55,275 nucleotides of DNA from Methylophilaceae bacterium (GTDB lineage Bacteria > Pseudomonadota > Gammaproteobacteria > Burkholderiales > Methylophilaceae). The notes beneath the pieces were generated by a model. The model searched no databases and was not told where the DNA came from. It saw only the letters and a list, made by a program, of their open reading frames with translations. Each line of letters begins with the position of its first letter. Positions within the stretch are counted from its first letter, which is position 1. A program made the translations under genes and the position numbers. The stretch lies in contig CANCPF010000009.1 in assembly GCA_947379975.1 (NCBI GenBank), positions 1 to 55,275 on the forward strand, written 5' to 3'. Below are positions 43,804 to 52,945 of this stretch, piece by piece.

Positions 43804-45174
43804 TTATATAATGCTGCCGCGTAGGCGTTTTGGGTTGGTAACATCGGTAATCCGCACATTCACAAAATTACCAATTAAGTTGGCATCACCGGCAATATCC
43901 ACAATGCGGTTGTTATCAGTTTTGCCAGCAAGTTCTGTGGCATCTTTCCAAGAAGCGCTTTCTATTAATACGCGCTGAACGCTGCCTAACATCGCCTCAC
44001 TAATCTGTTTACCTTGCGCTTCGTTAATCGTTTGCAACTTAGTTAGGCGGGCCAATTTCGCTTCTTGTGTGGTGTCATCAGCTAAATATGAGGCTGGTGT
44101 GCCGGGGCGAGGGCTGTATAAAAAACTAAAGCTATAATCAAAACCGACGTCTTGCATGAGTTTGGCGGTGGCTTCAAATTCAGCTTCTGTTTCACCAGGA
44201 AAGCCAATAATAAAATCTGAAGTAAATGTCAGGTTTGGATTAGCAACGCGTAATTTTCGTATGGTGGATTTGAACTGCAAGCCTGTGTAATTGCGCTTCA
44301 TCGCCATTAATACGCGATCTGCCCCAGCTTGCACAGGCAAATGCAGTTGCACGGCTAGTTTGGGTATATTGGCAAAGCAATCAATCAAACGTTGATTCAT
44401 TTCATTCGGATGGCTAGTGGTAAAACGGATGCGCTCAATCTGTGGAATTTCGGCAATATACTCAATCATCATGGCCAAATCCGCTTCTAATCCGTTATAT
44501 TCGGCGCGGTAAGCATTGACGTTTTGACCCAGTAATGTGATTTCTTTGATGCCTTGCTCAGCCAATTGCACAGCTTCGGTCAAGATAGATTCAAACGGGC
44601 GCGACACTTCTTCGCCACGGGTAAAAGGCACGACGCAAAAGCTGCAATATTTACTGCAACCTTCCATAATGCTTAAAAATGCACTGGCACCTTCCACACG
44701 CGGTGGCGGTAAATGGTCAAATTTTTCAATTTCAGGAAACGAAATATCAACTTGGGATTTGCCGCTGGTTTGGCTACTTTTAATCAAATCAGGCAAGCGG
44801 TGTAATGTTTGCGGGCCAAAGACCACGTCTACATAAGGCGCGCGTTTGATAATATTGTCGCCTTCTTGCGAGGCAACACAACCACCGACGCCAATCACTA
44901 AATTAGGATTGGCTTTTTTAAGTGGAATGAAACGGCCTAAATGACTGAATACTTTGTCTTCCGCTTTTTCGCGTACAGAACAGGTGTTGAGTAGAATGAC
45001 GTCCGCATCTTCGGGCGTTAACGTTTCCACCATGCCCTCGGCCATAGCCAACATATCCGCCATGCGCGACGAGTCATACTCATTCATCTGGCAGCCAAAA
45101 GTTTTAATGAATACTTTTTTTGGCGCGTTTGAAATGACAGTGTGTGGTGTTAAATTTTCTTCAGTATGATTCAA
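43804..45174 (-). CDS. miaB: tRNA-2-methylthio-N6-dimethylallyladenosine synthase
   Basis: 456 residues. Radical SAM methylthiotransferase acting on i6A37 of tRNAs. N-terminal cluster site with KTFGCQMNEYDSSRM; radical SAM motif MEGCSKYCSFCVVPFTRGEE (CxxxCxxC); C-terminal TRAM domain. The only usable start is a TTG at 45174, 18 codons before the conserved VFIKTFGCQMNE, with no clear Shine-Dalgarno. First gene of the miaB-corC run, divergent from cysG. Confidence 0.96.
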   Translation of the reverse strand: MNHTEENLTPHTVISNAPKKVFIKTFGCQMNEYDSSRMADMLAMAEGMVETLTPEDADVILLNTCSVREKAEDKVFSHLGRFIPLKKANPNLVIGVGGCVASQEGDNIIKRAPYVDVVFGPQTLHRLPDLIKSSQTSGKSQVDISFPEIEKFDHLPPPRVEGASAFLSIMEGCSKYCSFCVVPFTRGEEVSRPFESILTEAVQLAEQGIKEITLLGQNVNAYRAEYNGLEADLAMMIEYIAEIPQIERIRFTTSHPNEMNQRLIDCFANIPKLAVQLHLPVQAGADRVLMAMKRNYTGLQFKSTIRKLRVANPNLTFTSDFIIGFPGETEAEFEATAKLMQDVGFDYSFSFLYSPRPGTPASYLADDTTQEAKLARLTKLQTINEAQGKQISEAMLGSVQRVLIESASWKDATELAGKTDNNRIVDIAGDANLIGNFVNVRITDVTNPKRLRGSII

Positions 45175-45286
45175 GGTTAAGCTACAAATTGGTAAAACAT
45201 AATTTTAGCGCATTTAGCCGTGAGCTTCACGCAAACTTGCTTGGCGCAAGGTAAAATAGGCAAAAACATCAGTAGGTTATAAACGC

Positions 45287-46708
45287 ATGCAAGCACTTCC
45301 AATTTTTATGAATATTACTAACCGCCGTTGTGTGGTTATCGGTGGCGGTGAAGTTGCTTCACGCAAAGTAGCGATGTTGCTAAAAGCCAATGCGGCAATT
45401 AGCTTATATTCGCCAGATTTATGCCATGAACTACAAGCCTTGGCCGAGGCTAAACAAATTACTTATATCAAAGCTAATTTTGATACCAGTCAACTAACAG
45501 ATGCCTGTTTGGTGATTGCCGCAACCGATATTGAAGCGGTCAATATAGCCGTTTCAAACGCTGCTAAAGTGCAAAATATACCGGTGAATGTGGTTGATTC
45601 TCCTGCCTTATGCACGTTTACCATGGCATCTATTGTGGAGCGATCTCCTATCGTGATTGCGATTTCTAGTGAAGGCAATGCACCGGTGCTGGCGCGTTAT
45701 ATTCGCACAAAAATTGAAACTATGTTGCCAACCGGTTATGGAAAAATTGCCGGTATTGCGGGTGAATTTAGAGATAAAGTGAAAGCAAAATTTGCCACTA
45801 CTCAACAGCGTCGTATTTTCTGGGAAGGGGTGCTGCAAGGGCCTATTGTTGAACGTATTTTATCCGGACAAGAAGCCGCTGCTCGAAAATCGCTAGATGC
45901 ATTATTGTCAGACAACGCTGAAGCTACCCATCACGGCGAAGTGTATTTAGTGGGCGGTGGTCCCGGCGACCCGGATTTATTAACCTTTAGAGCGTTACGC
46001 TTAATGCAGCAATGCGATGTTTGCGTGTACGATAAGTTGGTAAGCCCTGAAGTGATGGAGTTGGTGCGCCGCGATGCTGAATTAATTTATGTGGGTAAAT
46101 CACGCGACCAACATACTTTGCCGCAAGAAGAAATTAACGACTTGTTAGCTAAATTAGCCTTGCAAGGTAAAAGGGTATTGCGCTTAAAAGGCGGAGATCC
46201 ATTTATTTTTGGCCGCGGTGGTGAAGAAATTGAAACGCTGATGGAGCATGGTGTGCCGTTTCAGGTAGTGCCGGGCATTACTGCTGCAAACGGGGTTTCT
46301 AGCTACGCCGGTATTCCTTTAACGCATCGAGATTATGCACAAGCCTGTTTGTTTATTACTGGGCATCTTAAAAATGGCACCATAGATTTAGATTGGGTGG
46401 CAATGTCGCGCCCACGCCAAACCGTGGTTATTTACATGGGCTTGGTGGGTTTGGCGCAAATTTGCCAGCAGCTAATTGCGCATGGCGTGCCCTCAGACAT
46501 GCCGTGTGCTGTCATTCAGCAAGGCACTACGCAGCGCCAACGGGTGGTGACTGCAACCTTGTTAGATTTGGCTGAGAAAGTGGCTGAGGCCGGCATGAAA
46601 CCACCATGTTTGACTATTATTGGCGAAGTGGTGAAATTACGTGAAAAATTAAACTGGTTTGAGCCTAGTGCGAATGCGGTGAATTTGAAAGATATAGCTG
46701 ACGAGTAA
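45287..46708 (+). CDS. cysG: siroheme synthase (trifunctional)
   Basis: 473 residues. CysG-B part (VVIGGGEVASRKVAMLLKA, residues 1-210) oxidises precorrin-2 and inserts iron; the C-terminal SUMT domain methylates uroporphyrinogen III (VYLVGGGPGDPDLLTFRALR, LKGGDPFIFGRGGEEIE, VVPGITAANGVSSYAGIPLT). Siroheme serves sulfite and nitrite reductases. TAGGTT precedes the ATG. Confidence 0.97.
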   Translation: MQALPIFMNITNRRCVVIGGGEVASRKVAMLLKANAAISLYSPDLCHELQALAEAKQITYIKANFDTSQLTDACLVIAATDIEAVNIAVSNAAKVQNIPVNVVDSPALCTFTMASIVERSPIVIAISSEGNAPVLARYIRTKIETMLPTGYGKIAGIAGEFRDKVKAKFATTQQRRIFWEGVLQGPIVERILSGQEAAARKSLDALLSDNAEATHHGEVYLVGGGPGDPDLLTFRALRLMQQCDVCVYDKLVSPEVMELVRRDAELIYVGKSRDQHTLPQEEINDLLAKLALQGKRVLRLKGGDPFIFGRGGEEIETLMEHGVPFQVVPGITAANGVSSYAGIPLTHRDYAQACLFITGHLKNGTIDLDWVAMSRPRQTVVIYMGLVGLAQICQQLIAHGVPSDMPCAVIQQGTTQRQRVVTATLLDLAEKVAEAGMKPPCLTIIGEVVKLREKLNWFEPSANAVNLKDIADE

Positions 46709-46774
46709 TCGCCAGTTTTTAGCTTTGCCTTTTTAACTTCATCTTAACTCTATTTCTGCTTTTACTTTCACCAG

Positions 46775-48088
46775 TTAATTTTTAATTGGTAAGCTTAATC
46801 GTGCTTCTAATCCACCTTCTGGCCGGTTGATTAGCTCTAATTTTCCGCCGTGTAGTTTAGCAATCCGCTCCGCAATGGCTAAACCCAAACCGCTACCACC
46901 GGCATTGCTCCGCGCGGTATCTAAGCGCTCAAATGGGCGTAATAACTTTTCAACATGCGTTTCAGGAATGCCCGGGCCATTATCAAACACGCTAATCACA
47001 ATGTGATCCGCCATAATTTTACTGGCCACCCGAACGTCTCCACGGCCATAGGCGTAGGCGTTACCGACCAAATTATCTAACAAGCGTTGCATTGCCAATG
47101 GTCTGATAGAAATGAAATAAGTGGGTGCTAATTGCACTACCAAATCACGTCCAGCGCGGGTTTGTCTATCATGCATCGCTTGCAGTAGCGTATTAATATC
47201 AATCATTTGCGTAGGCTCGCCTTCTACCCCACGCACAAAATCTAAAAATTGATTAATAATATTGTTCATGTCGCCAATATCTTCGATCATGCCATTTTTC
47301 AAACTAGCGCCGCCTTCGTCTGGCAGCATTTCTACAGCTAGGCGCAGTCTTGCCAATGGTGTACGAATATCGTGCGATACGCCAGCTAAAATCAAGGTGC
47401 GTTCTGCATCTAATTCTGCCAGCGAATCGGCCATCTTGTTAAAGGTGTTATTCACTTCGCGTAGTTCGGCAAAGCTACCCTCGGGCAGTTTTTCGGGGTG
47501 TTCGCCATTACGCAATCTGTCAGCCGCGTTCATTAACAAGCGAAGAGGGCGGTTAATACGAGCCGCGATTACATAGCCACCAGCTAGTGATAACAATAAA
47601 ACTAGCGCTCCCCAGCCTAGCCACTGCCATGGGAAAGGCCGTTCTACGTGCATACGTGGAATGACTACCCAAAAGTCATCTTGGCCAATATTAAAGCTTA
47701 CCCACAGACCTTGCACGCCATAGTGGTTAACCGTAATGATGGTTTCTACCCCTAGCCGCTGACGAATTTTTTCAGCCACCATGCGGATAAATGGATCCGC
47801 TGGTAATGGCTCAATTTCTTCCATAAAGTCTGCGTAGTAAATTCGCACACCTTCTTTGCCGGTAATTTCTGAGAGCAATGCCAGCCTGAGGTTATCTTGC
47901 GAGGCAATAAGCGAAGCGCGCGTATAGTTCACCACGGTTACTGCTTGCAAGGCGGTGGCTTCAGCACGTGGTTCGCGTTCAAAATACTCAAAAATCTGTA
48001 GAGATGCAAACTGACCAACTGCCAGTAATACTGCAACCAGCAGCATTCCTCTGGCGAGTAGTGTTTTGGGTAAAATGCGTAGTTTCAA
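46775..48088 (-). CDS. envZ: EnvZ-type sensor histidine kinase
   Basis: 437 residues. An N-terminal membrane helix (about 12-32), a periplasmic sensor of some 130 residues, a second helix (about 157-175), HAMP, then the H-box LAGVSHDIRTPLARLRLAVE near residue 238, N-box DNLVGNAYAYG, and DNGPGIP and GGSGLGLAIAERIA. It starts at TTG 48088; no ATG or GTG is available nearby. Cognate regulator ompR lies 133 bases upstream on the same strand. Confidence 0.93.
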   Translation of the reverse strand: MKLRILPKTLLARGMLLVAVLLAVGQFASLQIFEYFEREPRAEATALQAVTVVNYTRASLIASQDNLRLALLSEITGKEGVRIYYADFMEEIEPLPADPFIRMVAEKIRQRLGVETIITVNHYGVQGLWVSFNIGQDDFWVVIPRMHVERPFPWQWLGWGALVLLLSLAGGYVIAARINRPLRLLMNAADRLRNGEHPEKLPEGSFAELREVNNTFNKMADSLAELDAERTLILAGVSHDIRTPLARLRLAVEMLPDEGGASLKNGMIEDIGDMNNIINQFLDFVRGVEGEPTQMIDINTLLQAMHDRQTRAGRDLVVQLAPTYFISIRPLAMQRLLDNLVGNAYAYGRGDVRVASKIMADHIVISVFDNGPGIPETHVEKLLRPFERLDTARSNAGGSGLGLAIAERIAKLHGGKLELINRPEGGLEARLSLPIKN

Positions 48089-48221
48089 GTGGTGGCTTAT
48101 CTTTTATAAAGCAAATCTGATATTAGGCGAATTTGCGCTGTAAAGCGCATAGTTGGCTAGCTGAGTCATATTGAATAAATTACATGTGGTGTTTAAGTTG
48201 CTAAATAATGGAACACCAGAC

Positions 48222-48947
48222 TTATTGATCAACTTCACCATCTGGAATAAACACGTAACCAAAGCCCCACATGGTTTGTAAATAGCGTGGATGTGCGGCA
48301 TCTGGCTCAATAAGTTTGCGTAAGCGCGACACTTGCACATCAATACTACGGTCAAACACATCTAACTCACGCCCACGTGCAAGTTGCATTAGTCTGTCGC
48401 GTGACAAAGGCTGGCGTGGATGATCAGTAAACACTTTAAGCAAAGCAAATTCACCGCTAGTAATGGTAATTGCCATACCATCTTTGGTAAGTGAGCGCGT
48501 AGACGTGTTGAATATAAATTCACCGATAGTCACACTATCACTATTGATGCTCGGTGCGCTTGGTTGTAGCCGCTCGTGTCTGCGTAAGACCGCATTGATA
48601 CGTGCAAGTAGTTCTCTCGGGTTAAAGGGCTTAGGCAGGTAATCGTCTGCACCCATTTCCAAGCCAATAATTCTATCTACTTCATCACCGCGAGCGGTTA
48701 GCATGATTATTGGCAACATCGTCCCTGTACCACGGATTCTACGGCAAATGGACAAGCCATCTTCGCCGGGTAACATTAAATCTAACACCATCACATCAAA
48801 AGGTTCAGCTGCAAGGGTTGCATCCATCTCTTTTGCGTCTGATACTGATTTAACGCTAAAGCCCTGTTCGGTTAGGTAGCGTTGTAATAGCTCACGTAAA
48901 CGAATGTCATCATCAACGACTAATATTTTTTTTGTTTGATCTATCAT
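48222..48947 (-). CDS. ompR: OmpR-family response regulator
   Basis: 241 residues. Receiver domain with acidic pocket VVDDDIRLRELLQRYL and phosphoacceptor Asp56 in VLDLMLPGEDG, Lys in DDYLPKPFNPRELLARI; winged-helix effector domain with SRDRLMQLARGRELDVFDRS and SRLRKLIEPD...YLQTMWGFGYVFIP. Highly similar in form to E. coli OmpR. First gene of ompR-envZ; the targets are not in view. Confidence 0.95.
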   Translation of the reverse strand: MIDQTKKILVVDDDIRLRELLQRYLTEQGFSVKSVSDAKEMDATLAAEPFDVMVLDLMLPGEDGLSICRRIRGTGTMLPIIMLTARGDEVDRIIGLEMGADDYLPKPFNPRELLARINAVLRRHERLQPSAPSINSDSVTIGEFIFNTSTRSLTKDGMAITITSGEFALLKVFTDHPRQPLSRDRLMQLARGRELDVFDRSIDVQVSRLRKLIEPDAAHPRYLQTMWGFGYVFIPDGEVDQ

Positions 48948-49315
48948 GATTTAGCTTGAGTCCGCGTTTGAAATTTATTGAATAAAGTTTGATTAATTGA
49001 AATTCTTATATGCAAATTAACTTGCTGCATGATAATTTACTGAATAATTGATTAACGGAATAATTGACTAACAGATAGGTTATATTCAATTTAATTCAAA
49101 CCATATTTTATATGTTACGAAGTGTAGTCTAAATTGATAAAAAAGTTAAATATTAAGCATGAAACTAAAGTTAGTTCTGTGCGTCTAAAGCATAAATAAA
49201 TGAATTTATTACAATTACTTACAATTTTACAGTCAAATGAAACATTCAATTAACAATCTTACTTCATGCTTACTGACCTCAAAATGAGACAAGCAAACTT
49301 TATAAAGTTGATGCA
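48948..49315. other. gene-free region between ompR and the EF-hand gene
   Basis: 368 AT-rich bases between divergent genes, so it should hold both promoters. At 49042-49072 there are two near-identical copies of GAATAATTGAYTAAC, 16 bases apart, about 100 bases upstream of ompR; a direct repeat of this size could be a regulator site. I see no confident -35/-10 pair, hairpin or small gene. Confidence 0.5.
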
Positions 49316-49903
49316 TTGAATTCAATTTCACCTAAAAATAGCCCAATATACAAGTACACACTCCTAGCTTTATGTTTAGGCCTTGGTGTATCTTTTAATG
49401 TGGCTGCTGGTGATAAAAGTACAATATTTAAAGCCCAAAACTCCAATAAATGGGTAGCGGAAGCTGATACTAGTAATGATGGTATGCAGCAAACGCTAGA
49501 GTTAAATTTTAGCCCAGAAAATCGTCAAAAATTACGTAAAGCTTTAGATGATTATGCTAAATCAATTGATCACGACCATGAGTTAATCGAAGAGCGCCGC
49601 CGCGCTATGCAAGAAAGCATAAAAATTCGCTTTTTTGATGCGGATAATGATGGTGATGGAACGATTGATCGACAAGAGGCGACTGAGCGACTTCCACAAA
49701 TTGCAAGGCATTTTAGCCAAGTTGATGCCAATCAGGACAATGTGATTTCGCTTGATGAGCTTGAAGATGCGCAACTTAGAATATTAGAACGCAGAAAATC
49801 TGCAGAGATTGCTGTTGAAATAAAGAAACAACAAGATGCCGATGCTGTTACCGCTAGTAAGCGTAAGCAAGCAGCTGAAGTTGTGCGTAAACGTACGCTT
49901 TAA
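49316..49903 (+). CDS. exported EF-hand protein
   Basis: 195 residues. Signal peptide ending near VAA|GD (residue 31). Two EF-hand loops: residues 110-121 (DNDGDGTIDRQE) and 137-148 (DANQDNVISLDE), with all the expected oxygen ligands, so it should bind Ca2+ in the periplasm. A charged, Lys/Arg-rich helical tail follows. The frame has only a TTG start (49316); the ATG five bases upstream is out of frame and stops at once. Function unknown; divergent from ompR. Confidence 0.85.
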   Translation: MNSISPKNSPIYKYTLLALCLGLGVSFNVAAGDKSTIFKAQNSNKWVAEADTSNDGMQQTLELNFSPENRQKLRKALDDYAKSIDHDHELIEERRRAMQESIKIRFFDADNDGDGTIDRQEATERLPQIARHFSQVDANQDNVISLDELEDAQLRILERRKSAEIAVEIKKQQDADAVTASKRKQAAEVVRKRTL

Positions 49904-49993
49904 TCCTGCCACCATAATAATGCCAGCTAGTCGCTAGGCACTAGAACTATTTTTCTCAAACTCCCCGCTTAATTCAAGCTATTCAAATTGCGC

Positions 49994-50800
49994 TTAATGT
50001 AATTTCCAAAAATACAATAAGACGATTGCGCCAAAAATAATCCGATACCAAGCAAACACTTTAAAGTTATGCGTGGCAACAAAGCGTAGCAACATTTTAA
50101 TGACCAGCAAGGCCGATATGAAGGCGGTAATAAAGCCAACGACAAACATTGGTACATCACTTACTGATAACAGACGCCAATTTTTTAGTAAATCGTAAGC
50201 CGTTGCGGCAAACATAGTAGGAATGGCCAGAAAGAAAGAAAATTCAGTCGCTGCTTGTCTGCTAAGCCCGAACAACATGCCACCTAAAATAGTCGCTCCC
50301 GCGCGTGAAACACCCGGCACAAGGGCCAATGCTTGGGCAAAACCGATTTGCAAAGCTTGCTTAGCACTTAACGCTTCAACATTTAACGTGACTGGTGTTT
50401 TAACATTGTTTTCGATGAATAAAATGGCAAAGCCACCGACAATTAGCGCGATTGCTACAGTAATTGGTGAAAATAAATATTGCGTAATGACATGATGAAA
50501 AGCTAAGCCTAGGATAGCTAAGGGTAGGAATGCGATGAACAAATTAGCAACAAATCTCTGTGCTGATGCCTGCTTTGTCATCTGCGTTAGCGTTGTAAAT
50601 AAGCGTTTTCTAAATTCATAACACACCGCTAAAATGGCGCCGAGTTGAATTACAATTTCAAAAATCTTACCTTTATCATCGTTAAAGTGTAGTAAATCAC
50701 CCACAATAATTAAATGCCCAGTACTGCTAATGGGTAAAAACTCAGTTGCGCCTTCTACTAATCCAAGAAGAAATGCTTTAAGTAATAAGATCAGATCCAT
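49994..50800 (-). CDS. uppP: undecaprenyl-diphosphatase
   Basis: 268 residues, multispan membrane protein (BacA family). Recycles undecaprenyl carrier for peptidoglycan and LPS synthesis. The two active-site motifs are LVEGATEFLPISSTGHLI near residue 15 and LVPGVSRAGATILGGML near 160. ATG at 50800. Convergent with the EF-hand gene. Confidence 0.96.
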   Translation of the reverse strand: MDLILLLKAFLLGLVEGATEFLPISSTGHLIIVGDLLHFNDDKGKIFEIVIQLGAILAVCYEFRKRLFTTLTQMTKQASAQRFVANLFIAFLPLAILGLAFHHVITQYLFSPITVAIALIVGGFAILFIENNVKTPVTLNVEALSAKQALQIGFAQALALVPGVSRAGATILGGMLFGLSRQAATEFSFFLAIPTMFAATAYDLLKNWRLLSVSDVPMFVVGFITAFISALLVIKMLLRFVATHNFKVFAWYRIIFGAIVLLYFWKLH

Positions 50801-50872
50801 GTCTTTTTATTATCCGGTTTAATGTTTATATTACTGGCGATATTGCTGTTGCTTGACTACTTACAACAAAAC

Positions 50873-50897
50873 AAAAGGGCAATTACTTGCCCTTTTT
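50873..50897 (-). terminator. terminator after the yidB-type gene
   Basis: AAAAGGGCAA-TTAC-TTGCCCTTTT, a perfect 10-bp stem with T-rich flanks, 36 bases past the yidB-type stop and before uppP. It should separate the two transcripts. Confidence 0.8.
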
Positions 50898-50932
50898 ATG
50901 ATTATTTTAAATTAGCTGTAAATTTCAATAAG

Positions 50933-51322
50933 CTACTTTAGCATGCCTAAAACGGCACTCAATAAACCAGCGCTGTTGTTACTCACTACGCCATCCGGTG
51001 TCAGTTTATCAATCACTTTAGGCAATTTCTGCGCAAGTTGCTCGCTTAATGCTTCTGCTGTCATGTTTAATTTGCTGGCCATTTCAGCAATTGTGCTGGC
51101 GCCTAAGGCACTCACAATTTGCTCTGCTGAAAGCGGCATATTTTCACCCTTAGCCACCCACGAGGCGGCCTGTTCTGCAAAGCCACTGGTGTTAAATTTT
51201 TCTAAAATGCCAGTTAAACCACCGTATTGGTTGAACATTTCCATGGCAAGCGGCACTAAATTACCTTGATCGCCAGCCATTTTACCTAATACAGACCCTG
51301 CTAAATTATCAAACAAACCCAT
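50933..51322 (-). CDS. YidB-type (DUF937) protein
   Basis: 129 residues, alanine/leucine-rich and helical: MGLFDNLAGSVLGKMAGDQG, then ENMPLSAEQIVSALGASTIA and a C-terminal SAGLLSAVLGMLK. The YidB/DUF937 family has no proven role. Two ATGs are adjacent (51325, 51322); the second has AGGA seven bases upstream. The leader contains three copies of the ribosome-binding site. Confidence 0.88.
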   Translation of the reverse strand: MGLFDNLAGSVLGKMAGDQGNLVPLAMEMFNQYGGLTGILEKFNTSGFAEQAASWVAKGENMPLSAEQIVSALGASTIAEMASKLNMTAEALSEQLAQKLPKVIDKLTPDGVVSNNSAGLLSAVLGMLK

Positions 51323-51325
51323 CAT

Positions 51326-51355
51326 TAATTCCTAGTAATTCCTAATAATTCCGAC
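51326..51355 (-). repeat. three 10-base repeats, each with a Shine-Dalgarno core
   Basis: Plus strand TAATTCCTAG, TAATTCCTAA, TAATTCCGAC. On the minus strand each gives GGAATTA (two of them AGGAATTA), and the last lies directly at the yidB-type start codon, where it serves as the ribosome-binding site. Confidence 0.8.
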
Positions 51356-51392
51356 CAACATGCTATTACTAAAAGCAATATAAATGAGGAGG

Positions 51393-52655
51393 CTAGAAAC
51401 GCTCGTCGTTACGCAAATAACGCCACATTCCAACAGGTAATTTACCTAAATTTACACTGCCAATACGAACGCGTTTTAAGCCGACTACATGCAAGCCAAC
51501 CATTTCGCACATGCGGCGAATTTGGCGTTTTTTACCTTCACGCAAAACAAAGCGTAATTGATCTTCATTTTGCCAGCTCACTTTTGCCGGCTTAAGTTTT
51601 TCACCATCTAAACTTAGGCCAAAGTTAAGGCGTTTCATATCCGCATCGCTTAATTCACCCTCAACGCGCACTAAATATTCTTTCTCAACCGATGAATCTT
51701 CACCAATTAAATGGCGCGCCACACGACCATCCTGAGTTAGCACTAACATGCCGGTAGAATCAATATCTAAGCGGCCAGCAGGCGCAAGGCCATGTAAATA
51801 TCTACGCTGAAATTCTTTAGCATGATGTGCATTTAAATTAGGATCATCCAGCCATTCGTTATCCGGATGCACCAGAACAATAGCAGGTTCGTAATCATCT
51901 TCAGCTTGACCGCTGACATAACCCACCGGTTTATGCAAAATAATCGTCACAGATTCAGCCTGAACCTCATGTGCATAACTACTGATAATAATTTCCGCAT
52001 CGGGGTTAATGCGTGAGCCTAGCGTATCAATAATCACGCCATCCACCATTACCCAGCCATTCACAATCCATTCGTCAGCCTCGCGGCGTGAGCAAATACC
52101 CAGCTCAGCCATGCGTTTTGATAAACGTGGCAAGTCGACATTTTCACTGGTAGATTTATAAGCCGCCCGCGCCGCTGGGCCATAACTCACGGCGGTTGCA
52201 TCATAACCATCACGCACTTTGCCACCACGGCGCGGCGCTTGACGGTATTGCGGCTCGTCTTTACTCGCTTTTGGTGAGGTGCGCGTATCAATGCCAGCAG
52301 GTCTCGCTTGTCTTTCTGCTGGACGTTCGCCAGAACGATCTGGATACCAAGGTTTTTCTTTTTTAAGATCAGCCGGTCTGCCATCTGCTGAATCGCCGTA
52401 ATTGTTTTCTGCTGATTCGTCACGCAATTTTCCATCGTAACGGTGATTACGCTGCCCAGCTTTATTGGCCGGCGACTCTGTTGCATTAGAAGAACGCTCA
52501 TTATTTCCGACTTGTGTTTCATCTCGAGCTGGCATTGCTGCTTTTGACGGCGCAACGGTACGGTCACGCTTTGTCGCATCTGTGCGACGCACCGGTGCTT
52601 TGCTGGCTTTAATCTGCGTTTCTTCAGGTTTTTTGTTTAATTTAATTGTCGTCAA
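51393..52655 (-). CDS. 23S rRNA pseudouridine synthase (RluF-like) with a disordered N-terminal extension
   Basis: 420 residues. From about 175 onward it is a normal RsuA-family enzyme: S4 domain LSKRMAELGICSRREADEWI, HKPVGYVS, catalytic aspartate in PAGRLDIDSTGMLVLTQDG, and FVLREGKKRQIRRMCEMVGL. The HKPVGYVS and catalytic-loop forms resemble RluF more than RluB. The first 170 residues are rich in Lys, Arg, Asp, Glu, Pro and Gly and look unstructured. The start is TTG at 52655 with no clear ribosome-binding site, so the extension could be shorter. Confidence 0.88.
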   Translation of the reverse strand: MTTIKLNKKPEETQIKASKAPVRRTDATKRDRTVAPSKAAMPARDETQVGNNERSSNATESPANKAGQRNHRYDGKLRDESAENNYGDSADGRPADLKKEKPWYPDRSGERPAERQARPAGIDTRTSPKASKDEPQYRQAPRRGGKVRDGYDATAVSYGPAARAAYKSTSENVDLPRLSKRMAELGICSRREADEWIVNGWVMVDGVIIDTLGSRINPDAEIIISSYAHEVQAESVTIILHKPVGYVSGQAEDDYEPAIVLVHPDNEWLDDPNLNAHHAKEFQRRYLHGLAPAGRLDIDSTGMLVLTQDGRVARHLIGEDSSVEKEYLVRVEGELSDADMKRLNFGLSLDGEKLKPAKVSWQNEDQLRFVLREGKKRQIRRMCEMVGLHVVGLKRVRIGSVNLGKLPVGMWRYLRNDERF

Positions 52656-52900
52656 AATAGTCTGTATTCGTGTGGTTTGTAAGCTATTTTACCAAAAAAT
52701 CACACATGCCCCTATTGATAAAATTCTAGAGTTCTGGAATGCCACGGTTTTTTAAATATTCATAAGTTTCAGCACAAAATTCCGAACACTATCTAACGAG
52801 GCGGATAAGATTTATGTTTAAAATGCACTCGTGCAACACTTTCATTTTGATATTAAATAACATTAATACATCATCATTATTTGTCGAATATCACAAATGT

Positions 52901-52925
52901 AAAAAGCCAGCTTACGCTGGCTTTC
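52901..52925 (-). terminator. thiC terminator
   Basis: On the minus strand AAAGCCAGC-GTAA-GCTGGCTTTTT: a 9-bp stem followed by a T-run, 21 bases past the thiC stop. The rest of the 290-base spacer towards the pseudouridine synthase gene is AT-rich; I see nothing else in it. Confidence 0.85.
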
Positions 52926-52945
52926 TTGGAACGATATTAAGGCAT

